DNA of 64,000 nt from Vibrio sp. SCSIO 43136 (GTDB lineage Bacteria > Pseudomonadota > Gammaproteobacteria > Enterobacterales > Vibrionaceae), in assembly GCF_023716565.1 (NCBI RefSeq), contig NZ_CP071848.1, forward strand, positions 62,001-126,000, given 5' to 3'. Positions 21,980-31,607 of this stretch are shown here, piece after piece. Both the position numbers and the translations under genes were made by a program. Below the pieces are notes generated by a model. The model ran no database searches. It was not told the DNA's origin and saw only the letters and a list, made by a program, of their open reading frames with translations. The number at the start of each line of letters is the position of its first letter. The first letter of the stretch is position 1.

Positions 21980-22699
21980 TTGTCTTACCCTGAAGCGGAT
22001 GCGTTGACGGCGGAAGTTGTCGCTCAATACCTCCAAGACCATCCTGACTTTTTTCAAACTCGCAGTGAGTTGGTCTCTTCACTACAGATCCCGCATCAAC
22101 AACAAGGTGCGGTCTCTTTGGTTGAGATCCAGATGCGCCGCCAACGCCAGCGCATCGAAGAGCTTGAAGAAGAGATCACCACTTTGATGTCTCTGGCAGC
22201 AAGCAATGATCGAACCTTTCATGATTTCATGCAGTTGCAAGAGCAGATTTTGCAATGTGATTACTTGGAAGAAGCCATCACTTGCGTGACAAAGACTGCA
22301 GTTAAACTCGGCTTGCAAGGTTGGGTTAAGCTGTTGGACTCTGCTGAGTCCAGACACCAGTTGAGCACCGAAACCTACCAGCGTTTTGCCATGAATCACT
22401 TTAATGGCAAACCAGCCTACCTTGGGCGAATGAAGAGTGCTGATCGAGAGGCGCTGTTTGGTGACGAGCGAGTACCAGAAATGGGCTCTTACGTGGTGCT
22501 ACCGATGCTCAGTCGCCAACCTTTTGGTAAACCATTGGGATTGGTGGCCTTTGCGAGCGAAGATGGGGGGCATTTCCAACCCAATATGGATACCTTATTC
22601 TTGCGCCACTTATGTTTGGTATTGGCGCACATGGTGCAAATTTTACCATGGCGACGAGAAGAGAAGAGTGCGCATGTCAGCCACACCACTGCCCAATGA
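21980..22699 (+). CDS. DUF484 (GAF-like) protein
   Basis: 239 residues of the DUF484 family, always found between dapF and xerC in gammaproteobacteria (E. coli yigA position). N-terminal VAQYLQDHPDFFQTRSELV is the family motif, followed by a coiled coil (about 45-75) and a GAF-like domain (about 85-225). Function is unknown; linkage to xerC suggests a chromosome-segregation or cell-cycle role, an inference only. Start TTG with AAGGAGTC upstream. The 3' end overlaps xerC by 26 bases. Confidence 0.88.
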   Translation: MSYPEADALTAEVVAQYLQDHPDFFQTRSELVSSLQIPHQQQGAVSLVEIQMRRQRQRIEELEEEITTLMSLAASNDRTFHDFMQLQEQILQCDYLEEAITCVTKTAVKLGLQGWVKLLDSAESRHQLSTETYQRFAMNHFNGKPAYLGRMKSADREALFGDERVPEMGSYVVLPMLSRQPFGKPLGLVAFASEDGGHFQPNMDTLFLRHLCLVLAHMVQILPWRREEKSAHVSHTTAQ

Positions 22700-23597
22700 A
22701 TTAGCGCGCCCTTTGGTGCGCTTTTACGAGTACTTGCGTGCTGAGCGAGACTTGAGCTTGCACACCCAGCGCAATTATAAAATGCACCTGACCAGCATGG
22801 CGCAAACCTTGGTTGAGATGGGCGTAACCGATTGGACTCAAGTCGATGCAGGGTGGGTTCGTCAGTTGGCCAGTAAAAGCATGCGCGATGGAATGAAACC
22901 CAGCAGCATAGGGACTCGCCTTTCCTCATTGCGCAGTTTTTTCGATTTTTTGATCTTACGTGGCACTTTGCAGGCCAATCCAGCCAAAGGCGTTTCTGCA
23001 CCAAGAAAGCAGCGACCATTACCAAAAAACCTCGATGTTGATGAGGTGGGGCAATTGCTAGAAGTTGACCCTGATGATCCCCTGTCGATTCGAGACCGAG
23101 CTATGATGGAGTTGATGTACGGGGCGGGGTTACGATTGGCGGAGCTGGTGGATATCAATGTTAAAGATATCTCTTTTAGCCGTGGCGAGATCCGAGTCAT
23201 AGGTAAAGGCAACAAAGAGCGGAAAGTTCCCTTTGCAGGTCAAGCCAAAGAGTGGGTGGGTCACTGGATGCGAGTACGAGGCCAGTTAGCCAATGGCGAC
23301 GAACAGGGCCTATTTGTGTCTAAACAAGGGACACGCATTTCCCACCGTAACGTACAAAAGCGTATGGCAGAGTGGGGGCAAAAACAGTCCTTAAATAGCC
23401 ACGTCAGTCCACATAAGCTGCGACATTCATTTGCTACTCATATGCTTGAATCAAGTGGGAACTTGCGTGCGGTTCAAGAGCTGTTGGGCCATGAGAATAT
23501 TTCCACTACCCAAATCTATACTAATCTAGACTTCCAGCACCTTGCTGACGTCTACGACCAAGCGCACCCAAGAGCACGTAAGAACAAAAAAGGTTAA
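22674..23597 (+). CDS. xerC: Tyrosine recombinase XerC
   Basis: 307-residue site-specific recombinase acting with XerD at dif to resolve chromosome dimers. The N-terminal SAM-like domain covers about 15-100. Catalytic residues of the C-terminal domain are visible: R in YGAGLRLAEL (about 156), K in GKGNKERKVP (about 180), HKLRHSFATHML (H and R, about 248-259), H in LLGHENIS (about 274) and the nucleophile Tyr in TTQIYTNL (about 283). ATG 22674 is chosen because it gives the family N-terminus; the frame is open further upstream inside the DUF484 gene but that extension is not protein-like. Confidence 0.96.
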   Translation: MSATPLPNELARPLVRFYEYLRAERDLSLHTQRNYKMHLTSMAQTLVEMGVTDWTQVDAGWVRQLASKSMRDGMKPSSIGTRLSSLRSFFDFLILRGTLQANPAKGVSAPRKQRPLPKNLDVDEVGQLLEVDPDDPLSIRDRAMMELMYGAGLRLAELVDINVKDISFSRGEIRVIGKGNKERKVPFAGQAKEWVGHWMRVRGQLANGDEQGLFVSKQGTRISHRNVQKRMAEWGQKQSLNSHVSPHKLRHSFATHMLESSGNLRAVQELLGHENISTTQIYTNLDFQHLADVYDQAHPRARKNKKG

Positions 23598-23603
23598 TCC
23601 GTT

Positions 23604-24314
23604 ATGCAGTTTTACCGTAAGTTGCCCGCTGTAAAGGCGATGAGTTTTGATCTCGATGATACGCTTTACGATAACTTGCCAGTGATCTTGCGACTAGAGA
23701 AAGAGGTGCGGGCTTGGGTCAATCAACACTACCCTAAATCTTTCGACCTAGATTACTCCCAGTGGCAAGCACTTAAGCGCCAGGTTATCGTTGAGCAGCC
23801 AGAACTGGTGCATGATGTGAGCTTGTGGCGTTACACTCAGCTGAAAGTGGGGCTTACACGCTGTGGCTATTCGCCACAGCAAGCCGAGCAAGCGGCTCAA
23901 CGAGCGATGGAGCAAGTCAGTTATTGGCGCAATAAGGTACAGGTGCCAGAGCTTACTCATCATGTGCTGCAAGCGTTGAGTGCCAACATGCCGCTGATTG
24001 CTATCACCAACGGCAACGTTGATGTGGAGGCGATAGGTTTGTCTGGCTATTTCTCTCACGTGTTGCGGGCAGGTCCTGATGGCCGCCAAAAGCCTCACTC
24101 GGATATGTTTGATGAGGCTGCTCGATTACTTAAAGTGCCAGCTAAGCACATTTTGCACGTGGGCGATCACCTGACATCTGATGTGTTAGGTGCAAAGAGC
24201 GCTGGCATGAGTGCGGCTTGGATCCATCACAATGCTCTGCCAGCAGATAAGATGCGTATCCTGCCCGATCTATCTATTGCAACCTTGGATGAGTTACTTG
24301 CTCTGGCTCGGTAG
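23604..24314 (+). CDS. yigB: HAD phosphatase YigB (FMN/ARPP phosphatase)
   Basis: 236-residue HAD-superfamily phosphatase. Motif I is DLDDTLYDN (about 17-25) with nucleophile and acid Asp; motif II is ITNGN (about 134); motif III Lys is in GRQKPHSDMF; motif IV is HVGDHLTSDV (about 195). In E. coli YigB dephosphorylates the riboflavin precursor 5-amino-6-(5-phospho-D-ribitylamino)uracil and FMN. It follows xerC by 6 bases, the conserved order. Confidence 0.93.
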   Translation: MQFYRKLPAVKAMSFDLDDTLYDNLPVILRLEKEVRAWVNQHYPKSFDLDYSQWQALKRQVIVEQPELVHDVSLWRYTQLKVGLTRCGYSPQQAEQAAQRAMEQVSYWRNKVQVPELTHHVLQALSANMPLIAITNGNVDVEAIGLSGYFSHVLRAGPDGRQKPHSDMFDEAARLLKVPAKHILHVGDHLTSDVLGAKSAGMSAAWIHHNALPADKMRILPDLSIATLDELLALAR

Positions 24315-24491
24315 GTTATCTGGCTCGTAACTCAATGGTATTTGGCTGATAAATTACCTACATTCTTCGAGCTAGGTCACTAATTGACGTATCAGCAGAC
24401 AGATAATTACCAAAAGTTGATCCCAAACGACTGAGTTAGCTAAGCAGTGCCTTTATAGTGATGCAATCGCTTTCTGTTAATAAGTTGTAAT

Positions 24492-27023
24492 ATGCACTGC
24501 CACACTCTACTGATACAAGATATGCACCAGCTTCATGCTGAGCTCCTGAACATGCAGGTAGCTGAGCATTCGAGCTATTTGGTGCAACTCTTTTCAACAC
24601 AGTCAGCAGAGTTAGCGCTAGAGTACAGTCAAGCGCTACGCCAGCGTTTTGGCGACCAAGTGACCTTGATAGGGCATAGTGCCAGCCATATTATTCATCA
24701 TGGCAAGATTGTCGACAGCGGTACCTTGTTGGTCTTGACCGAACTCACCACCACGCATGTCACCGCCGCTGCGGTTTATTACACGGGTGACTTTACTCGT
24801 GACAGTCAGCTCCTAGTCGACGGTTTATTTCTCAATCGAAAATCCAAAGCGGTGATAAGCTTCGCCGATCAAGTGGACGCCAATGACTATCCACTGTTTG
24901 GTGCATTCAATAAACTCAGTCATGAGATTCCGGTAGCAGGTGGGCTGGCCCACCCTAACTTAACTGGGCGTTGGGTGATGCTCAATCAGCAGGTGCTGAC
25001 CGGAGCGTGCGTAGCGATTGCACTGCACAATGAAAAGCTCAAAGTTTGGCGCGAGGCATACGCTGAGTGGAGTCCTGTTGGGCGACGCTTTCGTATTACC
25101 GATGCCGAAAATGGTGTGCTAAAGACCCTCGACCATCAACCTGCTCAGAGCGTCTATCGCCGTTACCTAGCTAATAATACTGAGTTGCCATTTGAGCAAA
25201 TCCAAGATTTCCCTCTGATGAAGGGAGATGAAGCTGATCAGTCGGTCACATTGCCAATCCGCTACCTTGATGATGGTGCGATTGAATTCAATACTGAGTG
25301 GAAAATCGGCGACGAGGTGCGCTTTTGCTATAACCACCCGTCACTGACATTAGAGCAGGTGCGTTTGGGCGCCCAGCGACTTGCTCAGCATCGTCCTGAG
25401 AGCTTGTTTATCTATAACTGCTCCTCTCGCTTAGAGTTTATGGAAGGGATTGACGAGCTCAAGCCGTTATCGTCGGTGGCTGATGCCAACGGTAGCTATT
25501 GTATGGGGGAGTTGTTTCGGGACCACACCGGTCAACATATTCTCCACCACAGCTTGACCTATCTCGCCTTGAGTGAAGAATCCAACGTCACTGAGCTGCA
25601 CTCTAGTTCAAACTATTATGCCGGCCACCAAGTCTCCCCGTTGTTTACTCTGATCCGTAACGCCATTAGCGATGTGGAAGAGATGAACAACAACATGGAG
25701 CAGAAATTGATGGAGCAGGCGCATAAGTTGACCGAAAGCTACCGCTTTGACCGTCGCACTGGCTTGCCGAACCGTCAGGTACTTAAAGAGCGTCTGGGTA
25801 AGATGCTGCAAAATGAACACTTATTGACGGTTAAACTGACCAACTTGAGTCAAGTGAATGAGAAGTATGGCTATCAAGTGGGCGATAAGCTGCTGATGGA
25901 TTTGAGCCATTACTTCATTGAGCAGCTAAAAGATGGCTTTGGAGAAGCGGCCTCTTTGTACTCTATTGGTGTCGGAGAATGGGCGGCAATTTTCTACTCA
26001 GAGCGCACCAGTGCCTTCATTCGACAGAAGTTCACCGACTTTATTGACCAAATTGAACACGTCAATTTCGAACCTTATGGCCTTCCTGAGCTTGATTACT
26101 TATCGGTATCTGCGTGTGGTGGTTTAGCCAGTCGTCGTGATTTTCCTGAAGCCAGTGTCGATGAACTACTGCTGAAATCGATCGAAGCGCGCCGCCATGG
26201 CATGAAGAATAATCGCCACATGTGCAATGCCAAGTTGTTGGCGGGTGAAGAGCAGATGCGTCAAGACCAGCTAGAGTGGTTGTCCTGCGTCAGCCGAGCG
26301 GTATTGAATCGAAAAGTCGTTGCTTATGCACAGCCTATCTTCTCAGCTCACAACCACAAGAAAGTGTCTCAAGAGTGTTTGGTTCGGATCAAAGATGATG
26401 AGCAAATCATTCCACCGGCCAAGTTCCTGCCAATCATTCAAGGAACGCACCTTTACACTCGCTTGAGCCGTCAGATGATTAGTCATACCTTCGCTCAGAT
26501 GCAGCACAGTAATGAGTCATTTTCGATCAATCTGTCGCCGCAAGATTTGATGAGCGACAAGACCTTGTATCTGCTTGAGCAGTCGATGCGTAAGCTCAGT
26601 AGTGCCAGCCGGGTCGGACTGGAAGTGTTAGAAACTGAGCAAATCAAAGATTATGGTCGTATGCAGGAAGTGTGCGACCACTTCCGTCGATTAGGCGCAC
26701 GTATTATTGTCGATGATTTTGGCTCTGGGTACTCGAATATCGATGAGTTGATCAAGCTAGAGCCTCAGATCATCAAGCTTGATGGCAGCATTATTCGTAA
26801 TCTTGATAAAGATCCAAGGCAGCGTCAGATCACCCAGCAGCTAGTGCGCCTGTGTCACGTGTTTGAAGCAAAGACAGTGGCAGAATTTGTGCACAACCAG
26901 CAAGTGTGCCAAATCGCTGAAGACCTGGGAGTCGACTTCTTACAAGGCTACTACTTGGGTAAACCTGAGCTGCTAGAGGTAAGCGCCGCACCGCAGGTGC
27001 CGTGCAGCGTTAGCTACTTGTGA
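24492..27023 (+). CDS. FIST sensor - degenerate GGDEF - EAL protein
   Basis: 843-residue cytoplasmic cyclic-di-GMP protein. FIST N and C sensory domains (about 20-390) are expected to bind small ligands such as amino acids. The GGDEF domain (about 415-570) starts after a short coil at DRRTGLPNRQVL; the signature site reads GVGEWAA, so diguanylate cyclase activity is unlikely. The EAL domain (about 590-830) has ECL in place of EAL but keeps the residues for phosphodiesterase activity: the Glu of ECLVR, N in INLSP, E in LEVLE, DDFGSGYS, K in IKLDGS, E in VAEFV and Q in LQGYYLGKP. A homologue sits in the same place, after xerC/yigB, in V. cholerae. Its 3' end overlaps tapT on the other strand by 14 bases. 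No strong ribosome binding site is seen. Confidence 0.9.
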   Translation: MHCHTLLIQDMHQLHAELLNMQVAEHSSYLVQLFSTQSAELALEYSQALRQRFGDQVTLIGHSASHIIHHGKIVDSGTLLVLTELTTTHVTAAAVYYTGDFTRDSQLLVDGLFLNRKSKAVISFADQVDANDYPLFGAFNKLSHEIPVAGGLAHPNLTGRWVMLNQQVLTGACVAIALHNEKLKVWREAYAEWSPVGRRFRITDAENGVLKTLDHQPAQSVYRRYLANNTELPFEQIQDFPLMKGDEADQSVTLPIRYLDDGAIEFNTEWKIGDEVRFCYNHPSLTLEQVRLGAQRLAQHRPESLFIYNCSSRLEFMEGIDELKPLSSVADANGSYCMGELFRDHTGQHILHHSLTYLALSEESNVTELHSSSNYYAGHQVSPLFTLIRNAISDVEEMNNNMEQKLMEQAHKLTESYRFDRRTGLPNRQVLKERLGKMLQNEHLLTVKLTNLSQVNEKYGYQVGDKLLMDLSHYFIEQLKDGFGEAASLYSIGVGEWAAIFYSERTSAFIRQKFTDFIDQIEHVNFEPYGLPELDYLSVSACGGLASRRDFPEASVDELLLKSIEARRHGMKNNRHMCNAKLLAGEEQMRQDQLEWLSCVSRAVLNRKVVAYAQPIFSAHNHKKVSQECLVRIKDDEQIIPPAKFLPIIQGTHLYTRLSRQMISHTFAQMQHSNESFSINLSPQDLMSDKTLYLLEQSMRKLSSASRVGLEVLETEQIKDYGRMQEVCDHFRRLGARIIVDDFGSGYSNIDELIKLEPQIIKLDGSIIRNLDKDPRQRQITQQLVRLCHVFEAKTVAEFVHNQQVCQIAEDLGVDFLQGYYLGKPELLEVSAAPQVPCSVSYL

Positions 27024-27606
27024 TCGATTTTAAGGCGTGACCGCTTTTGTCCGCTTTAAATGCATCTAGGGATAACGCAAAAAACCTTTCCAACTGATGG
27101 GCTTGATCATCAAGCCTACTGCATTTTAATACTTCAATACCCACTTCGCAGGTGCACAAATGCCCTTGTTGCTGATTGCGTCGCAAATGGTACTCAGAGT
27201 TTTGCTCTGGGACTAAATGAAAATGCGGCAAGGCCTGTAACCAAGGAGTGCGGTTATACATCTTTCGAGCTTCTTGCCAAGTCGCATCCAAAATAATGAC
27301 TAGTGGATGAGGGGGGTCATTAAGGTGCTTCGCAGTCAATTGGCTGCTGCCCGTTGCTGGGTAGAGCAGTAATGGCGATACCTGTTGGTTGTTTATTTTG
27401 TCGATCAGTGCTTGAGGTGGGCAAGTACGATCCCACACCTCAAGTTGGCAATTATCCATACTAGCGGTAAGCCAGCGCCCAGTGTTGGTTTCACGCCTTA
27501 GTTCATTGGCGTGAGTTAACAGCAGCATCGACCAGTCGGGTGTGAGCTTGGGGATCAGGTGACAAATGCATTGGTGCTGCAAACCACAACCTTCACATCT
27601 TGCCAT
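27010..27606 (-). CDS. tapT: tRNA-uridine aminocarboxypropyltransferase TapT (DTW domain)
   Basis: 198-residue DTW-domain enzyme. Members of the family (E. coli TapT/YfiP) add a 3-amino-3-carboxypropyl group from SAM to U47 of tRNAs (acp3U). N-terminal cysteines form a probable zinc site (CEGCGLQHQCICH). The DTW region reads ILDATWQEARKM near 105, and the C-terminal family motif CTCEVGIEVL is near 150. It abuts the upstream lipoprotein gene with no gap and is probably cotranscribed with it. Confidence 0.9.
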   Translation of the reverse strand: MARCEGCGLQHQCICHLIPKLTPDWSMLLLTHANELRRETNTGRWLTASMDNCQLEVWDRTCPPQALIDKINNQQVSPLLLYPATGSSQLTAKHLNDPPHPLVIILDATWQEARKMYNRTPWLQALPHFHLVPEQNSEYHLRRNQQQGHLCTCEVGIEVLKCSRLDDQAHQLERFFALSLDAFKADKSGHALKSITSS

Positions 27607-29112
27607 TTACATCGACACTCCGTCAAAAGGGGATCTTTCATCGGCAAATAGCACCGCTTTTAGCGCTGGGCGCGAAAGAATTTCCGGTTCGACGCTTGGA
27701 TTCAGTGGGTATTTACCATTTTCAAACCTCAAGCGGTGTTCAGTAGAGCTCGGTACCCCTTTCGCTGATAGTATCAGGTCGTTCCATCCCTGATGTTGGG
27801 CTTCACTCACCAGTACCGGGGCTCGAACTAGTGTCATCTCGGTATTTAATTGCCACTCGCCTTGGTCATCTTGATCGAAAATCACCATTTTGCAGCCGGC
27901 GTTGCCACACCAGTTGAGCAGTGTCAGCAGCTCAGGCTTACCGTCTTGGTTAAGGTCATAGTTGAGCCAGAGGTATTTGGTATCGTCAGTGGTCTCGTTG
28001 ACGCTGCGAGCATACTGGCGCACCGCTTGGTCAACATCGGCTTGAAAATCAGTGCGAGACTGAATCTGCTCGGGTTCCTCGCTGTTTTGGCTCGGGTCTG
28101 CTTTGTAAAGCACCAGCCCACCATCAGACAAGGTGTAGATTTGGCCATTGATCCGTTCTTTCTTTGCGATGAGCTTGTCATCTTGAAGGTCGTATATGCG
28201 CTCACTTAACAAAGGCTGCTGCTGATGGTGAGTCGTTGTGACATAGAGCTGCTGATCATTGAGCTGCTGCCAAAAACCACGCTCTTCTCGGGCACGTTCA
28301 CCATTAGTGTAGACATAGCGAGTGATTGCTGTGTGGTCAGCCTCAAGCTCTAGTTCGACAGAAAAACCTTGGTTGTGATTTGATTGCGCCAGATAGATCC
28401 CTGTCCATACTTGTGTTGGGTCTTGGTTGCTGAGTGCAGCGCAGCCTTCGAGTGATGTGCCATCGTTATCTTTAAGCTCAGCATACCAACTAAAAATATC
28501 ACCACTCATGCTATCGCGGCAGTTTTGATTGGATAAGATCAGTGCACCTTGGTCAGCAATGTAACGACGAGCCGTGAGGGTAAACTGCTGATCTTGGATT
28601 TTCCACTGTTTGGCTTCTTCGCCGAGCTGGGCAATATCTATGACGCCTTGGCCTAGACTTGCTACCCAAAAAGGCTCATTACCCATCGCCTGTGTTGGCA
28701 CTTGGCGAGAGTTACAGCTCACCTCTTTGCTTAATACATTGATTCTTTGCACTACAAAGCGAGCATCAAAATCTGCCGCAAAGCCATCATTGCCCGGTGG
28801 AAGTAAGTAACCAATCACTTCGCCGTAGACTGGCTCATAAGGCTCGTTAATCAAGGTTTGTGCACGGGCATAGTCTTCCGTGCTGATATCTAGCCAGTAC
28901 TGAGCACTGCTGCCACAAGGCTGAATTGAGCGAGCCTCATGACCGAGCACGATTTCACCAGCAAGAACGAAGGTTTGAGGCGTGATTTTTTGCTGATTTA
29001 ACTCAATTTTGCTTTCTGGTGTCGAGTCAGTTTCTGTTGACGGTAAGCTTTGACTACAACCCGACAGAAATGCCAAGCCTGCAAACGAGACTAACAGCGA
29101 ACGTGTTAACAT
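27607..29112 (-). CDS. Multidomain lipoprotein (COG3650/NlpE-like)
   Basis: 501-residue predicted lipoprotein with signal peptide and lipobox LSGC (Cys19). An N-terminal domain (about 45-145) is followed by a GNEPFW motif (about 143-148) typical of COG3650-type envelope proteins. A segment at 235-335 (WTGIYLAQ... LELEADHTAITRY... RGFWQQL) resembles the NlpE/copper-resistance barrel but without its CxxC. A C-terminal region includes the EF-hand-like DLNQDGKPELL (about 384-394), as in VCBS/FG-GAP calcium-binding repeats. Ser-Gln after Cys19 favours outer-membrane sorting. Function is unknown. AAGGA precedes the start. Confidence 0.75.
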   Translation of the reverse strand: MLTRSLLVSFAGLAFLSGCSQSLPSTETDSTPESKIELNQQKITPQTFVLAGEIVLGHEARSIQPCGSSAQYWLDISTEDYARAQTLINEPYEPVYGEVIGYLLPPGNDGFAADFDARFVVQRINVLSKEVSCNSRQVPTQAMGNEPFWVASLGQGVIDIAQLGEEAKQWKIQDQQFTLTARRYIADQGALILSNQNCRDSMSGDIFSWYAELKDNDGTSLEGCAALSNQDPTQVWTGIYLAQSNHNQGFSVELELEADHTAITRYVYTNGERAREERGFWQQLNDQQLYVTTTHHQQQPLLSERIYDLQDDKLIAKKERINGQIYTLSDGGLVLYKADPSQNSEEPEQIQSRTDFQADVDQAVRQYARSVNETTDDTKYLWLNYDLNQDGKPELLTLLNWCGNAGCKMVIFDQDDQGEWQLNTEMTLVRAPVLVSEAQHQGWNDLILSAKGVPSSTEHRLRFENGKYPLNPSVEPEILSRPALKAVLFADERSPFDGVSM

Positions 29113-29151
29113 AACGATTCCTTGCGGCGGAGAATTTGAAGAGTTTTTATT

Positions 29152-29610
29152 ATGGCATATTGGTTATTTAAAACAGAACCAGACACCTTCTCTATTGACG
29201 ACTTATTGACAAAACAAGTCTCCTGTTGGGAAGGCGTGAGAAACTATCAAGCTCGCAACATGATGCGTGATGAGATGAAATTAGGTGATTTGGTTTTACT
29301 CTATCACTCGTCGTGCAAGCACATTGGCGCAGTCGGTATCGGTAAAGTGGTCAAGGAATCATACCCGGATCATTTTCAGTTCGATGAGCAAAGTGACTAC
29401 TATGATCCGAAAGCGAGCGAAGAAAATCCGCGCTGGTGGATGGTTGATATCGAGTTTGTCGCTAAATTTGATAAGCGAGTGAGTCTTGCCAAGATGAAGT
29501 CGATGCCAGAGCTTGCTGACATGCCTTTGGTGAAACGGGGCAATCGCCTTTCTATTATGCCCGTTACCGAGCAACAGTGGCAGGCGATCACCTCATTGGG
29601 ACAGAGTTAG
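29152..29610 (+). CDS. EVE-domain protein
   Basis: 152-residue EVE-domain protein, which in this family spans the whole chain. N-terminal YWLFKTEPDTFSIDDL and WEGVRNYQARNMMRDEMKLGDLVLLYHSS form the aromatic cage region. EVE domains are predicted to read modified bases in DNA or RNA (PUA-like fold). Divergent from the lipoprotein gene; the end overlaps yigL by 4 bases. Confidence 0.92.
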   Translation: MAYWLFKTEPDTFSIDDLLTKQVSCWEGVRNYQARNMMRDEMKLGDLVLLYHSSCKHIGAVGIGKVVKESYPDHFQFDEQSDYYDPKASEENPRWWMVDIEFVAKFDKRVSLAKMKSMPELADMPLVKRGNRLSIMPVTEQQWQAITSLGQS

Positions 29611-30428
29611 ATTAGGTGCTCAAGTAGGTAGTGGGCGACTGCATCATCTGCGTTGCTGCCAATGACTTGATTGGTCGGCAGCGCTTTTTTTACTTTTTCG
29701 TGGGAGGTTTCCATCACTAGACCTCGGCCTGCCATGGATAGCATCTCCACATCGTTCATGCCGTCACCAAACGCAATGCAATCTTCTAATTGATACCCAA
29801 GTGACTGCGCTACCGCTTTAAGCGCTTCCCCTTTTGATACCTCTTTTGCCATCACTTCCAGACACCAAGGCGTTGAGAACGCTACATTCAGGCGATCGCC
29901 AAAGTGCGCATTGAGCTTCTCTTCGTAAGCTACCATGTAGTCGTGGTCTGGGTTGGTAAAGAAAAGCTTGGCGATGCCGTCGCTTGGGGCATTGTCGACA
30001 TCAAACTTGGTGTAAGTGAAGCCTGTGTCTTTGTGGAATTTTTTCAGCCTCTCGTCTTCACGGTCTAGCAACCAAGTTTCGTTTTGGTAGACGTGAATGA
30101 CCACATCTTTGTCTTCTTTGAACAGATCAACGATCGGTTGAACTAAGTCACTCGGTACATTTTGGCTGTAGATCAGCTCATCGTTGTGGTCATGTACACG
30201 AGCACCGTTGGAGGTGATCATGTGCGCAGGGATCCCCACCTGACTGCGAATGCCTGCAACGTCAATGTGGTGACGACCGGTGGCGAAAATAAAGTGGAAG
30301 CCTTGATTGTGTAAGTCGACCAAAGTTTTTTTGGTAAACGCACTCAGTTGGTGATCGGGGGCAAGCAAGGTTCCATCAAGGTCTGAGGCAACGATTTTAA
30401 ACTGAGCAGGTTTTTGTACTTGAGTCAT
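29607..30428 (-). CDS. yigL: Cof-type HAD phosphatase YigL
   Basis: 273-residue Cof/YidA-type sugar-phosphate phosphatase; in E. coli YigL dephosphorylates pyridoxal phosphate and sugar phosphates, including in the SgrS stress response. Motif I SDLDGTLLAPDH (about 15-26), motif II ITSNGA (about 71), motif III Lys in VSKGEAL (about 200) and motif IV FGDGMNDVEML (about 223) are all visible. It lies beside pldB and rhtB, as in E. coli (rhtB-pldB-yigL region). Confidence 0.93.
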   Translation of the reverse strand: MTQVQKPAQFKIVASDLDGTLLAPDHQLSAFTKKTLVDLHNQGFHFIFATGRHHIDVAGIRSQVGIPAHMITSNGARVHDHNDELIYSQNVPSDLVQPIVDLFKEDKDVVIHVYQNETWLLDREDERLKKFHKDTGFTYTKFDVDNAPSDGIAKLFFTNPDHDYMVAYEEKLNAHFGDRLNVAFSTPWCLEVMAKEVSKGEALKAVAQSLGYQLEDCIAFGDGMNDVEMLSMAGRGLVMETSHEKVKKALPTNQVIGSNADDAVAHYLLEHLI

Positions 30429-30515
30429 AACACGTCCAATAGGTTAACAACGATTCGGAAAGAGATTTTAATCTATTTCGCAGCGTTTAAAGAGGGTAAA
30501 CCAGAGTTTCCCCTT

Positions 30516-31496
30516 TTAGTGATTCTGGTTTTGGCGCTGGTGGAAAAAGTCACAGATTGCCTCAAGTGCTTGATTTCTTACGCCATCAACGTCAAACAGT
30601 AGCTCATGCTTGGCGCTAGCAATGGTGATGAAGCCAGTTTCCGGCCGCTGGTCAACAAAGCGTAAGTGCGCCTTATTGTCTACGATGGTATCGCTGCCTG
30701 CTTGGATAAGTAGTGTGGGCGTTTTCAATGCTTTGGCTTGATCAATACAGAGTTTACTCGCACTAAGAGCTTGGTACACCCAGTGGGCACTTGGACCACC
30801 GAGTTGTAGCTCTGGCATCTGATCATATAGATTGCGAAACCACGTATATCGAGCCTGACTGCTGCTGAGCGGATTGGTTGCAAAAGGTTTCGGATAATAC
30901 GGCTGATGACCCGGAGCGTAGTTTGGCTTGGTGGATAACTTTGCAATCACCGCACTTAGCGCAATGGCAAAGGGTTTGAGATACCATGCGACGTGAGCTC
31001 CAAACATGGGAGCACTCAGTGCAAGCCCTTTGCAGCTACTTTCCGGCTGTTGCTGAAGGTAGCGAGTGGCGATGGCACCACCCATAGAGTGACCTAGCAT
31101 ATACCAGTGCTCGTAGCCCTCGATATTCCAATGGGAGAGTACGCTATTTAGGTCTTCAATGTAGTCTTCAAACTTGTCGACATATCCCATTTGAACATCG
31201 TCTATCAACCGATCTGATTTTCCTTGGCCTCTGTGGTCAAAGCTATAAACATCATATCCTTGATTGAATAGGTCAAAAAACAGCTCTTGGTATTTCCAAG
31301 CACTTTCGATGCGCCCATTGACGACGACGACTGCTTTGGTGTGCTCAGGGTGGGTGAGTTTCACTTGGTAGATTTGTCGTCCTGCTTTTCCTACGATAAA
31401 ACCGTCTTGCCTTTGCTGCCAAAAAGGCGCAATCTGGCTTTCCATGGTGGTTAATAATTGGTCTTCTTGGGTAAAAGGTTTCAAGGCAAAGGTCAT
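30516..31496 (-). CDS. pldB: Lysophospholipase L2 PldB (alpha/beta hydrolase)
   Basis: 326-residue alpha/beta hydrolase predicted to hydrolyse lysophospholipids at the inner membrane. The nucleophile elbow is GHSMGGAIA (about 137-145). The oxyanion strand FDHRGQGKSD (about 86-95), the acid in GSDTIVD (about 264) and the His in SAKHELLFD (about 298) complete the triad. It lies 87 bases upstream of yigL on the same strand and is divergent from rhtB. Confidence 0.92.
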   Translation of the reverse strand: MTFALKPFTQEDQLLTTMESQIAPFWQQRQDGFIVGKAGRQIYQVKLTHPEHTKAVVVVNGRIESAWKYQELFFDLFNQGYDVYSFDHRGQGKSDRLIDDVQMGYVDKFEDYIEDLNSVLSHWNIEGYEHWYMLGHSMGGAIATRYLQQQPESSCKGLALSAPMFGAHVAWYLKPFAIALSAVIAKLSTKPNYAPGHQPYYPKPFATNPLSSSQARYTWFRNLYDQMPELQLGGPSAHWVYQALSASKLCIDQAKALKTPTLLIQAGSDTIVDNKAHLRFVDQRPETGFITIASAKHELLFDVDGVRNQALEAICDFFHQRQNQNH

Positions 31497-31607
31497 ATCG
31501 GCTCTTATTCGATTATGTACAGCAAGTTAGAGTATATCAGGATTGATTACCGATATAGTATGCCACTCCAATGACGGGGTGATGATAATTGTATTGCGGG
31601 GAGTAGT

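Noticed and set aside
22437..22673. Upstream extension of xerC
   Set aside because: It overlaps the DUF484 gene in another frame and is unlike the XerC family; ATG 22674 gives the expected N-terminus.
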